Assembly (NCBI GenBank): GCA_038145075.1
Contig: JAYQOY010000002.1
Coordinates: forward strand, 1-64,000
Length of the DNA: 64,000 bases
Reading direction: 5' to 3'
From: TMED14 sp038145075
GTDB taxonomy: Bacteria > Bacteroidota > Bacteroidia > Flavobacteriales > Schleiferiaceae
The position numbers and the translations under genes were made by a program. This document shows positions 27,306-34,447 of the stretch, piece after piece (the first letter of the stretch is position 1; the number at the start of each line of letters is the position of its first letter). The notes under the pieces are model-generated. The model was not told where the DNA came from and made no database searches. It saw nothing but the letters and a program-made list of their open reading frames with translations.

Positions 27306-27348
27306 TTACTTGCCCTTAAAATTTGACACACGTCTGAAGACTGCTTCG

Positions 27349-27421
27349 AGCCAGCAGAGGGACTCGAACCCCCGACCTACTGATTACAAATCAGTAGCTC
27401 TACCAACTGAGCTATGCTGGC
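27349..27421 (-). tRNA. tRNA-Thr (TGT anticodon)
   Basis: 73-nt cloverleaf: acceptor GCCAGCA/TGCTGGC, anticodon loop TTTGTAA giving TGT, T-arm GGGGTTCGAGTCCC. First of the Thr-Tyr-Gly-Thr cluster that precedes tuf. Confidence 0.95.
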
Positions 27422-27507
27422 ATAGTACAGGAACAAACGGTCCTTAGCAGTGCGTCAAAAAAGAACGTTGCTGCATAGCAGCTTTCCCGCTATTTTCAAA
27501 CGGACTG

Positions 27508-27515
27508 CAAATGTA
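27508..27515 (-). promoter_or_regulatory. Promoter of the tRNA-tuf operon
   Basis: Minus strand TACATTTG, a perfect TAnnTTTG box, with CTTG (TTG at 27535-27537) 19 bases upstream as a -33 element. This is the best-spaced promoter in the window and lies between hpf and the first tRNA. Confidence 0.75.
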
Positions 27516-27544
27516 GAAAATAAAAGGATGTCTACAAGCGGTCT

Positions 27545-27853
27545 TTAACGCTTTTTAAAAGAAAGGTGTTTTCCCTTGTTTCGCTTGACTATTCGGCGCA
27601 ATGTTTCCATGGCCATGGCAACGGATTTCTCAAAGGTTTTCGCTTCTTTCTTCACAACAACCTCCCGCCCTGGCAAGTGAATGCACACTTCCGCAATTTT
27701 ATTTTCATGGAGGTGGTTGTTATCGAGACGCAAAAAAACCGTGGCCTTGTTCACGCGATTGGACACTTGGGTGACCGTTTCAACTTTGCTTTGCACATAC
27801 TCCAACAAACGGTTGCTGGCTTTGAAGTGAACAGAATGGACAGCTACGTTCAT
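27545..27853 (-). CDS. hpf: Short ribosome hibernation promoting factor (HPF/RaiA family)
   Basis: 102 residues, the short form without the dimerising C-terminal domain. MNVAVHSVHFKASNRLLEYV, KATVFLRLDNNHLHENKIAEV and CIHLPGREVVVKKEAKTFEKS match the S30AE fold. It binds the ribosomal A/P-site region in stationary phase. It starts 22 bases after xerC with no promoter between and precedes the tRNA-tuf promoter. Confidence 0.93.
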   Translation of the reverse strand: MNVAVHSVHFKASNRLLEYVQSKVETVTQVSNRVNKATVFLRLDNNHLHENKIAEVCIHLPGREVVVKKEAKTFEKSVAMAMETLRRIVKRNKGKHLSFKKR

Positions 27854-27875
27854 AGCACAAGGGTTTTAATGCACC

Positions 27876-28748
27876 CTATCGGCCTTTGGGATGCGATTGA
27901 TGATACACACGCTTCAGTTGCTCCATGGAAGCATGCGTGTAGATCTGCGTAGCCGACAAATTCGCGTGGCCCAGAAGGCTGCGAATCGCAGAAAGATCTG
28001 CTCCCATGTCTAGCAGGTGGGTAGCGAACGTGTGGCGCAGCACGTGCGGACTCTTCGTTTCACTGTTGCTAGCCCTTTGAAGATACGAATGAACGATCGC
28101 ATAAACAAGCCTCGGCGGCATGGTTTCGGCGCCTTTGTGTAAAAAAAGCGGACCATCCGGGCGGCTCCCCTCCAAACGGCTATACGCTTGGTAGGCCTCT
28201 GCCCAAACAGGCAAGATGGGTAAGATGCGCTCCTTATTGCGCTTGCCCAGGACGCGAAGGGTTCCGTCCGAAAGCGAAACATCGGAATGTTTTAGCCCAA
28301 TCAATTCCGCCCGGCGCAAGCCAAATGCATAGAGTGTGAGCAGGAGGAAGCGATCGCGTTCGGGCTGTTCCGCGTCGGCAAACATGGCGGGATCGAGCAA
28401 GGCCTCCATTTCCTCCTGGCGCAAAGCCCTCACTAAACGTTTCTTCTCCTTTAAAGCCGGTATACCCACCGCCGGATGATGCGATACGCCTGTGACTTGC
28501 TCCAAAAACCGGTAAAAGGAACGGAGCGTGGAAAGCTTGCGGTTCACGGAACGGTGCTCCACCCCGCAGTCGACCAAATGGGCCACCCAGCTGCGCACGT
28601 GACTTCGCGTCGCTTCCTGGGCGTCGGTGATGCCTATTTCCCATTCCAAGAAGGCCATCCATTGCGCCACATCCTTGCCATAGGCCGTTACCGTCGCCGG
28701 AGACAGGCGCCGTTCTAAAGCCAAATAGTCACGGTAGGATTCGAGCAT
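27876..28748 (-). CDS. xerC: Tyrosine recombinase XerC-type
   Basis: 290 residues from MLESYRDYLALERRLSP (ATG at 28748). The open frame extends to 28898, but that part overlaps rpsU and its terminator. Catalytic set visible: Arg in FGLRRAELIGL, Lys in VLGKRNKERILP, HVLRHTFATHLL, LLGHANLS and the nucleophile in QIYTHASMEQL. N-terminal SAM-like DNA-binding domain (about 1-90). Probably resolves chromosome dimers. No clear promoter box; it follows the rpsU terminator by 14 bases, so may depend on readthrough. Confidence 0.92.
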   Translation of the reverse strand: MLESYRDYLALERRLSPATVTAYGKDVAQWMAFLEWEIGITDAQEATRSHVRSWVAHLVDCGVEHRSVNRKLSTLRSFYRFLEQVTGVSHHPAVGIPALKEKKRLVRALRQEEMEALLDPAMFADAEQPERDRFLLLTLYAFGLRRAELIGLKHSDVSLSDGTLRVLGKRNKERILPILPVWAEAYQAYSRLEGSRPDGPLFLHKGAETMPPRLVYAIVHSYLQRASNSETKSPHVLRHTFATHLLDMGADLSAIRSLLGHANLSATQIYTHASMEQLKRVYHQSHPKGR

Positions 28749-28761
28749 AAACGTTGAGCAC

Positions 28762-28796
28762 AAAAAAGCCCCGAGAAGATAGAACTTCCCGGGGCA
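28762..28796 (-). terminator. Intrinsic terminator after rpsU
   Basis: Stem GCCCCG-a-GAAG / CTTC-c-CGGGGC (28768-28795) with one A/C mismatch, followed on the minus strand by TTTTTT (28762-28767). It ends rpsU transcription, so rpsU is largely a separate unit. Confidence 0.88.
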
Positions 28797-28842
28797 AGAT
28801 GAAAAGGACCGAACTCGCGCGAGGCGTAATTCCCAGCGGGGC

Positions 28843-29037
28843 TTATTCCGCGTCCTTAATACGTAGCGTTTGAACGTACGCAGCCTTAATGAACTCATCG
28901 CGGCGCGTTACGGAAGGCTTGGTGAATTGCTGGCGCTTGCGCAATTGGCGCATGGTCTGCGTGCGATCGAACTTTCGCTTGTAGCGCTTAAGCGCGCGAT
29001 CGATGCCTTCTCCTTCTTTAACTTGAATTACTAACAT
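28843..29037 (-). CDS. rpsU: Ribosomal protein bS21
   Basis: 64 residues: MLVIQVKEGEGIDRALKRYK, then KFDRTQTMRQLRKRQQFTKPS. Tyr54 (KAAYVQTL) matches the position reported in Flavobacterium johnsoniae where bS21 contacts and hides the 16S anti-Shine-Dalgarno. It has its own promoter (29067-29074), a strong Shine-Dalgarno (29047-29055) and its own terminator (28762-28796). That set fits the feedback model in which bS21-depleted ribosomes translate this mRNA preferentially. Confidence 0.97.
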   Translation of the reverse strand: MLVIQVKEGEGIDRALKRYKRKFDRTQTMRQLRKRQQFTKPSVTRRDEFIKAAYVQTLRIKDAE

Positions 29038-29046
29038 AGTCGACTA

Positions 29047-29055
29047 ACCTCCTTT
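29047..29055 (-). promoter_or_regulatory. Strong Shine-Dalgarno sequence of rpsU
   Basis: Minus strand AAAGGAGGT, an 8-of-9 match to the complement of the 16S 3' end, with its AGGAGG core 10 bases from the ATG. It is the only strong SD I noticed upstream of any gene here, so it stands out in a genome type that does not normally use them. Confidence 0.88.
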
Positions 29056-29066
29056 CTTTAGGTCGG

Positions 29067-29074
29067 CAAATGTA
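29067..29074 (-). promoter_or_regulatory. -7 promoter box of rpsU
   Basis: Minus strand TACATTTG, a perfect TAnnTTTG match, 29 bases before the rpsU ATG. The leader of about 25 nt would contain the Shine-Dalgarno. Confidence 0.65.
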
Positions 29075-29095
29075 AAACAATTTTCAAGTTGAGCC

Positions 29096-29698
29096 TCACT
29101 CTTGCCGGCTATTTATTTTAAAGTAGCGAGGCAGCAGGATTTTTTGGACCGAATCAAAGTCCGCCAACCGGAATACTTCTTCCCAATTTCTGACGGGCCG
29201 AACGCGCGACCGAAACCGTTGTACCGCCCGCACCTGCCCAGCCCGCCACAAGGGGTGCGCAAACAAGGCCTCTTCAGATACCGAATTCAAATCCATAGGT
29301 GCAGGGGGTGACCAGCGCCAGGTCCATCCTTCCCTATCCCAGCCTTCCTGTTCAGCGAGCGCGGAATCAATGCCGCCCCAACGGCCGCGAAGCTCCACGA
29401 GGCGAAGCGCTTTCCACTCGGGCCAATGCCCCGTCTGCTGAAGCCAGCCGGACCCTACCGTATCGGTCCCAACGGCACCGCTAAATCGCTCCACGGCGGG
29501 ATAGCGTTTTGGTACATAGGCTTCGGATGGCTGCTTTTCGTACGGCACATCGCGGGCAGCATCTCCCTCCTCCTCCAAGACTTCCCACCGGTCCCAGGGC
29601 ACAAAAGGGGGCGCTTGCCGTTCGTAAATATTTGCATAAAAAAGGGCGAGGAAAATCCCCGCCCAAAGTAGTGTTACCGTTCGCTCAACGCGCCTCAC
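29096..29698 (-). CDS. Membrane-anchored helix-hairpin-helix protein
   Basis: 200 residues if it starts at the GTG at 29698, which overlaps the stop of the upstream small gene (GTGA). The frame is open to 29815, but those 39 codons lie over the small gene in another frame. One N-terminal helix (VTLLWAGIFLALFYANIY) should anchor it; a middle linker is rich in Trp and charged residues; the C-terminal third (DLNSVSEEALFAHPLW, RAVQRFRSRVRPVRNWEEVF) looks like the ComEA-type HhH_3 pair found in many Bacteroidota proteins. It could bind DNA outside the inner membrane, but the glycine-rich hairpin (usually GIG) is replaced by HPLWRAG, so DNA binding is not certain. Confidence 0.75.
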   Translation of the reverse strand: MRRVERTVTLLWAGIFLALFYANIYERQAPPFVPWDRWEVLEEEGDAARDVPYEKQPSEAYVPKRYPAVERFSGAVGTDTVGSGWLQQTGHWPEWKALRLVELRGRWGGIDSALAEQEGWDREGWTWRWSPPAPMDLNSVSEEALFAHPLWRAGQVRAVQRFRSRVRPVRNWEEVFRLADFDSVQKILLPRYFKINSRQE

Positions 29699-29832
29699 TG
29701 AGGATCGTTGTCTTCGTAGGAATCCGGTTCGGATTTTGGAGGTGTTCGAAGCACTTTCACAAAAAAGAAAGCGGTGATGGCCGTCACGGTCACTTGCGTG
29801 ATCAGCATCATCCAAAAGGCGGAGTTTGTCAT
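29695..29832 (-). CDS. 45-residue small subunit of the NSS transporter (MetS-like)
   Basis: A short gene reading MTNSAFWMMLITQVTVTAIT... with one transmembrane helix (about 4-23, MLITQVTVTAITAFFFV) and a charged tail ending EDNDPQ. Its ATG overlaps the transporter stop (ATGA, 29829-29832) and its TGA overlaps the GTG of the next gene. Size, single helix and position match the MetS-type small subunits that accompany sodium-dependent methionine/alanine NSS importers. No function is proven here; the match is by architecture. Confidence 0.8.
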   Translation of the reverse strand: MTNSAFWMMLITQVTVTAITAFFFVKVLRTPPKSEPDSYEDNDPQ

Positions 29833-31649
29833 TCTGCTGCGTGTGTTTGGTTCTTAGAAGCGCGCCATACCAAGACGCTGATAAATACGAAGAGCGCTAG
29901 GAGCATGCCGCGCGCAATGTGGATGTAGAGGATGTCGTTGACAAAGCTGCCCGAGGCAATAGGCTGACCCGCTGTGATCACTTCGCCGGTCTGGACGAGC
30001 GGCGCTTGGTCCTCTTCTGTGAAGACGTACATGGCAGCCACCTCATCAGGAGCTTCCGTTTGGTGTACGATGACCGCAAAGCTGCCGTCTTGCTGTTGGA
30101 GTTCTACCACACCGTCCACCTGGGCTTCGTAGTGGTCTGCAAAAGACTCCCGGTTGTAGGGGCGGCTCATGTTCATGGCGCGGCCAATGATAGAACCTTC
30201 GTCAAGCTCCCAGCCATTCTTGAAGGCATTCGCGTAGTCGTTGTCCTTTGGAGTCACCAAGCTGCCGATAAAAATCACCAACAAAATGGTGGGAGTCACG
30301 TACTTGATGATGGGCTTGTAAATTTTGGGCAGGGTTATGTCCGAACCCGAATTAATCTCATCCCAGCCCCGGTCGATGCCGAAGATCCAGGAGAAGAGAA
30401 TGGATTCAGCCAGAGCAAAGATGACGATGCCTACGGTCGCACCCCAGTAATCGTATTGGTCAAAAACTCCCTCATTAAAGAAGAAGACCGTCGGCAATCC
30501 CATGACCAAGGTGATCAAACCAAAGGTCAAGGCCGATTTTTTCACACTGTAGCCAAACTCATCTTGCATGAAGCCCATCCAGGGGGTACCCATGGCGAGC
30601 GAACTGGTGATGCCTGCAAAGAAGAGCAGACCAAACCACATGACCCCCGCGAGTGTACCTAGGGCGACGCCCCATTTGCCAAAGAGGTAGGGCATGGTTT
30701 GGAAGGCCATCGAGAAGCCAGCATTTTCTTTGACCCAATCCAAGCCGAGGTAGCCCACAGCGATGGGGATAACAATAGAGGCGCCGAGCACGATCTCCAC
30801 GAAGCCATTCATCCATCCCGCGGACATAGCGTTGAGGGCGATGTCGTCTTTGGGCTTCACATACGCGGCGTAACAGTGAATGGTTCCCATACCGACGGAG
30901 AGCGTGAAGAAGATTTGGCCCGCTGCGGCTAACCAAACTTTAAAGTCCAATAGGGAATCAAATTGAGGCTCCCAGAGGAAGTTCAAGCCCAAGGTAGAGT
31001 CGCAGTCCAAGCAGCCCTCTGGCGCGCCGGAAGTTCCCAAGGTCAGGGCGCGAATCGCCAAAAACACGCCGAAAATGATGAGCATGGGCATGCCGATTTT
31101 GGCCACCTTTTCAACGCCGCCCTTGAGGCCTCGGGAGAGAATCCACGTATTCAGCGCCAAGCAGAGGATGTAAAAGACCACGGCCTCGTAGGGGATGCCC
31201 AGCGTGCTTTCGGATATGTTGACGTAGGTTTGAAAGAAGCTCGCCACCTGGGACTGGCTCATGCCGTCAAAGGACTGCCCTAGAGAATGAAAGACATAGG
31301 ATAGGGTCCAACTCTCGATGTAGCAGTAGTACGCAGCTACCGCGATATTGGTATAGATGCCAAAGACGCCGAAGTAGCGCCAGAATTTTCGGCGGCCCAT
31401 GGAGCCCAAAATGAACGGCGTAGAGTGGTTGCCTGCCTTGCCGCCGTAGCGTCCGCTTGACCATTCAATCCACAGCAAGGGAATGCCCATCAAAAGGAAG
31501 CAGACCAAGTAGGGGATTATGAAGGTTCCACCACCGTTCTGAACGGCTTGTACGGGGAAGCGCAAGAAGTTACCGAGACCGACCGCGTTACCGGCCATAG
31601 CGAGAATGAGGCCCACTCGGGAACCCCATGACTGTGTTTCTGAACTCAT
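29829..31649 (-). CDS. Sodium-dependent transporter, neurotransmitter:sodium symporter (NSS/SNF) family
   Basis: 606 residues with about 12 transmembrane helices. The N-terminus WGSRVGLILAMAGNAVGLGN and FLRFPVQAVQNGGGTFIIPY is the family signature that forms the Na+ and substrate site in helix 1. GSMGRRKFWRYFG and the helix 8 region (MWFGLLFFAGITSSLA) are also typical. An extra loop of ~80 residues before the last helix (EGSIIGRAMNMSRPYNRES...) is unusual for LeuT-type bacterial members and may face outside. It probably imports an amino acid with sodium; the downstream small subunit hints at methionine or alanine. Promoter box at 31667-31674. Confidence 0.92.
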   Translation of the reverse strand: MSSETQSWGSRVGLILAMAGNAVGLGNFLRFPVQAVQNGGGTFIIPYLVCFLLMGIPLLWIEWSSGRYGGKAGNHSTPFILGSMGRRKFWRYFGVFGIYTNIAVAAYYCYIESWTLSYVFHSLGQSFDGMSQSQVASFFQTYVNISESTLGIPYEAVVFYILCLALNTWILSRGLKGGVEKVAKIGMPMLIIFGVFLAIRALTLGTSGAPEGCLDCDSTLGLNFLWEPQFDSLLDFKVWLAAAGQIFFTLSVGMGTIHCYAAYVKPKDDIALNAMSAGWMNGFVEIVLGASIVIPIAVGYLGLDWVKENAGFSMAFQTMPYLFGKWGVALGTLAGVMWFGLLFFAGITSSLAMGTPWMGFMQDEFGYSVKKSALTFGLITLVMGLPTVFFFNEGVFDQYDYWGATVGIVIFALAESILFSWIFGIDRGWDEINSGSDITLPKIYKPIIKYVTPTILLVIFIGSLVTPKDNDYANAFKNGWELDEGSIIGRAMNMSRPYNRESFADHYEAQVDGVVELQQQDGSFAVIVHQTEAPDEVAAMYVFTEEDQAPLVQTGEVITAGQPIASGSFVNDILYIHIARGMLLALFVFISVLVWRASKNQTHAAE

Positions 31650-31665
31650 GTTTTAGGGATATCCC

Positions 31666-32556
31666 TCAAATATAGGGAATCACATCCAAGACCTCAGCGA
31701 AGCTGTGGGGGGAATAGCCTAAATCTTTTTGTGCTTTGGAAATATCAAAACCCGTGATGGGCGGGCGTTTAGCGGGCTGTCCTAAGGTATCGCTGCTAAC
31801 TCGATCAATCAAGGTGGCGTCGTAGCCGCCATGGGCAGCCACGTGCTGGACCAATTCCAAGATGCTCATGGTATCGGGACCGGACAAATGGTAGATGCCT
31901 GTGGCTGCTTTTTCGGCGATGAGGAGGCAGCCTTCGGCCAAATCCATGGACCAGGTTGGGCTTCGCACTTGGTCGTCGACGACCCGAATGCGTTCCCCCC
32001 GGCTCAGGGCGCCGCGCGCCCAAAGAATGATGTTGCTTCGGCTCAGCCCGGGCACGTAGCCGATGACGAGCACCGTTCGGGCAATCGTCCAAGGGCAGCT
32101 CGCCTGCTTGACCAGCTCCTCCGCATCCGCCTTGGACTGGCCATACACGCTGAGGGGCGCGGCGGCCGCCTCTTCGGCGTAAGGTCCCGCTGCTCCGTCA
32201 AAAATGAAATCCGTGCTAATAAAAATGAGGTGTGCCCCTACCCGCTCGCAGGCGGCAATGCAAGCCGCAGTGGCATCCACATTCAAAGACTGGCAGAGGT
32301 CTGGTTGCAATTCGCAGTCGTCCACCTGCGTCATGGCGGCGCCGTGAATGACTGCATCGGGCTGGAAGGCCTCAAACACCCGGGCGTAGTCTTCTGGGGA
32401 GGTCGTATCGAGCACCTGGTAGTCTGCGCCTTTGAGGTCACCCCGCACTTCACCGCGTCCCGTCGCGCAGAGCGTGAATCGGCCCTGGTTGGCGTGGAGC
32501 AGCGATTGCCCCAAAAGGCCATTGGCTCCTGTTATGAGGACGCGCTTCGTGCTCAT
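31666..32556 (-). CDS. SDR-family sugar-nucleotide reductase (RfbD/dTDP-4-dehydrorhamnose reductase type)
   Basis: 296 residues from MSTKRVLITGANGLLGQS (ATG at 32556). The open frame extends 133 codons further but those overlap pyrF. NAD(P)-binding GANGLLGQS (9-17), FISTDFIFDG, the catalytic YGQSK (YxxxK), and the later IYHLSGPDTMSILELVQ fit the RmlD_sub_bind family. Neighbours are purM, prfA and pyrF, not a rhamnose cluster, so dTDP-rhamnose synthesis is not certain. ATGA overlap with pyrF. Confidence 0.85.
   Translation of the reverse strand: MSTKRVLITGANGLLGQSLLHANQGRFTLCATGRGEVRGDLKGADYQVLDTTSPEDYARVFEAFQPDAVIHGAAMTQVDDCELQPDLCQSLNVDATAACIAACERVGAHLIFISTDFIFDGAAGPYAEEAAAAPLSVYGQSKADAEELVKQASCPWTIARTVLVIGYVPGLSRSNIILWARGALSRGERIRVVDDQVRSPTWSMDLAEGCLLIAEKAATGIYHLSGPDTMSILELVQHVAAHGGYDATLIDRVSSDTLGQPAKRPPITGFDISKAQKDLGYSPHSFAEVLDVIPYI
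31667..31674 (-). promoter_or_regulatory. -7 promoter box of the NSS transporter
   Basis: Minus strand TATATTTG, perfect TAnnTTTG, 17 bases before the transporter ATG. It overlaps the stop codon of the upstream reductase by two bases. Confidence 0.65.
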
Positions 32557-33368
32557 GCGGGCCAGTGGAGTTTCATTTCCGCCACCAAGCGCTTGGCTTC
32601 CGCAGCCGCAGCCTCCGCAAAGTCCTCGCCCGAACTCGCGTACAAAATGCCGCGCGAAGAATTGATCAGGAGTCCCACTTCCCCAGCCATCGCTCCTGCC
32701 TTCATGACGTCCTCGACCGTGCCGCCTTGGGCGCCGACGCCGGGGACGAGGAAGAAGTGCTCGGGGAGCTGGGTACGGACGGAGGCGAGTCCTTCGGGGC
32801 GCGTCGCGCCCACGACGACCATCCAGTGCTCCGGCGACATCCAGGCGCGGTAAGCGTCCAAGACGTGGGCGTAGAGCGGGCGGCCATCCGCCATGGGCTG
32901 CAATTGAAAGTCGTTGGCGCCCGGATTGCTCGTGAGTCCCAAGGCAATGCCCCATTTGCCGGGGAGGGCAAAGGGTTCGAGGCTGTCTTTGCCCATGTAG
33001 GGCGCCACGGTGATCGAATCAAAGCCTAGGCCCTCCAGGATGCCTTGGGCATACTGGCGCGCAGTGTTGCCGATGTCGCCGCGTTTGGCATCGGCAATGC
33101 TGAAGTGCTGGGGATAGCGCTGTAGGTGCTTGGCGACGCGCGCCAGAGCCTCCCAGCCCTGCGGGCCGAGGGATTCAAAAAAGGCCAAGTTGGGCTTGTA
33201 GGCCACCGCGTATTCGGCCGTTGCGTCGATGATGGCACAGCAGAAGTCGGCCATGCCTTGTGCGTCCCGGGAAAATCCTGCGGGAAGTTTAGCTAGGTCG
33301 GGATCTAGGCCCACACAGAGGACCGATTGTTTGGCTTGAATCTGAGCTACGAGTTCTTGGCGTGTCAT
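32553..33368 (-). CDS. pyrF: Orotidine 5'-phosphate decarboxylase (type 2)
   Basis: 271 residues. N-terminal LCVGLDPDLAKLP, the catalytic DAKRGDIGNTARQYA with the essential Lys, and VTVAPYMGKDS are those of the longer type 2 OMP decarboxylases. Final step of UMP synthesis. It overlaps prfA by 4 bases (ATGA) and the downstream reductase by 4 bases, so the run is tightly coupled. Confidence 0.95.
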   Translation of the reverse strand: MTRQELVAQIQAKQSVLCVGLDPDLAKLPAGFSRDAQGMADFCCAIIDATAEYAVAYKPNLAFFESLGPQGWEALARVAKHLQRYPQHFSIADAKRGDIGNTARQYAQGILEGLGFDSITVAPYMGKDSLEPFALPGKWGIALGLTSNPGANDFQLQPMADGRPLYAHVLDAYRAWMSPEHWMVVVGATRPEGLASVRTQLPEHFFLVPGVGAQGGTVEDVMKAGAMAGEVGLLINSSRGILYASSGEDFAEAAAAEAKRLVAEMKLHWPA

Positions 33369-34444
33369 TCTCCGCTTCCTTCTTTGAGGCGCTCGGCGTT
33401 TTCGGCCATGCGCAGTTCGTCCATGAATTTACCAACTTGTCCGTTCATGACCTCGCTCAAGTTGTACAAGGTGAGGCCAATGCGGTGGTCGGTCACGCGT
33501 CCTTGGGGGAAATTGTAGGTCCGAATCTTCGCCGAACGGTCCCCTGTGCTCACCAAGGTCTTGCGTTGCTGCGCCACAGCGGCATCTTGCGCAGCACGGG
33601 CTTGGTCCCAAATGCGGGCGCGCAATACGGTGAGGGCGCGGTCGTAGTTCTGGTGCTGGGAACGGCCGTCTTGGCATTCCACGACAATGCCGGTGGGGAA
33701 GTGCGTCAAGCGAACGCCTGATTCCGTCTTGTTGACGTGCTGCCCCCCTGCCCCACTGGAGCGAAAGGTGTCTTTTCGGATGTCGACGTCGCGAATTTCN
33801 NNNNNNNNNNNNNNNNNNNNNNNNNNNNNNNNNNNNNNNNNNNNNNNNNNNNNNNNNNNNNNNNNNNNNNNNNNNNNNNNNNNNNNNNNNNNNNNNNNNN
33901 NNNNNNNNNNNNNNNNNNNNNNNNNNNNNNNNNNNNNNNNNNNNNNNNNNNNNNNNNNNNNNNNNNNNNNNNNNNNNNNNNNNNNNNNNNNNNNNNNNNN
34001 NNNNNNNNNNNNNNNNNNNNNNNNNNNNNNNNNNNNNNNNNNNNNNNNNNNNNNNNNNNNNNNNNNNNNNNNNNNNNNNNNNNNNNNNNNNNNNNNNNNN
34101 NNNNNNNNNNNNNNNNNNNNNNNNNNNNNNNNNNNNNNNNNNNNNNNNNNNNNNNNNNNNNNNNNNNNNNNNNNNNNNNNNNNNNNNNNNNNNNNNNNNN
34201 NNNNNNNNNNNNNNNNNNNNNNNNNNNNNNNNNNNNNNNNNNNNNNNNNNNNNNNNNNNNNNNNNNNNNNNNNNNNNNNNNNNNNNNNNNNNTCGCGGGC
34301 CTCCATAAGAGTTTGCAGTTCCTTGAATTCGCGGTTGAGTCGAACGAAGCGCGTTCGGTCCGAAGCGACCTCCGGCTGCATGAGCAGATCATTCACTTCC
34401 TCGAAGCGAACGTGGATGGCGTCAAGCTTATCGACTAAATTCAT
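33365..34444 (-). CDS. prfA: Peptide chain release factor 1 (middle hidden by a gap)
   Basis: 359 codons when the gap is counted, within one residue of E. coli RF1. The visible N-terminus (MNLVDKLDAIHVRFEEVND...) and C-terminus (DTFRSSGAGGQHVNKTESGV) are both RF1-like; GGQ is the peptide-release motif, and EGDRYMLA-type and PxT anticodon parts lie in the Ns. Reads UAA/UAG. Starts 3 bases after purM, ends overlapping pyrF. The gap length fits the family length, so it is likely well estimated. Confidence 0.93.
   Translation of the reverse strand: MNLVDKLDAIHVRFEEVNDLLMQPEVASDRTRFVRLNREFKELQTLMEARXXXXXXXXXXXXXXXXXXXXXXXXXXXXXXXXXXXXXXXXXXXXXXXXXXXXXXXXXXXXXXXXXXXXXXXXXXXXXXXXXXXXXXXXXXXXXXXXXXXXXXXXXXXXXXXXXXXXXXXXXXXXXXXXXXXXXXXXXXXXXXXXXXXXXXXXXXXXXXXXXXXXXEIRDVDIRKDTFRSSGAGGQHVNKTESGVRLTHFPTGIVVECQDGRSQHQNYDRALTVLRARIWDQARAAQDAAVAQQRKTLVSTGDRSAKIRTYNFPQGRVTDHRIGLTLYNLSEVMNGQVGKFMDELRMAENAERLKEGSGE
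33800..34292. other. Assembly gap inside prfA (493 N)
   Basis: Unresolved bases. They keep prfA in frame and at the normal protein length, so the gap size is probably close to correct. Confidence 0.99.
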
Positions 34445-34447
34445 CGA

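Noticed and set aside
31666..32955. Extended N-terminus for the reductase (429 codons)
   Set aside because: The extra part is the shadow of pyrF; the Rossmann motif begins at the ATG at 32556.
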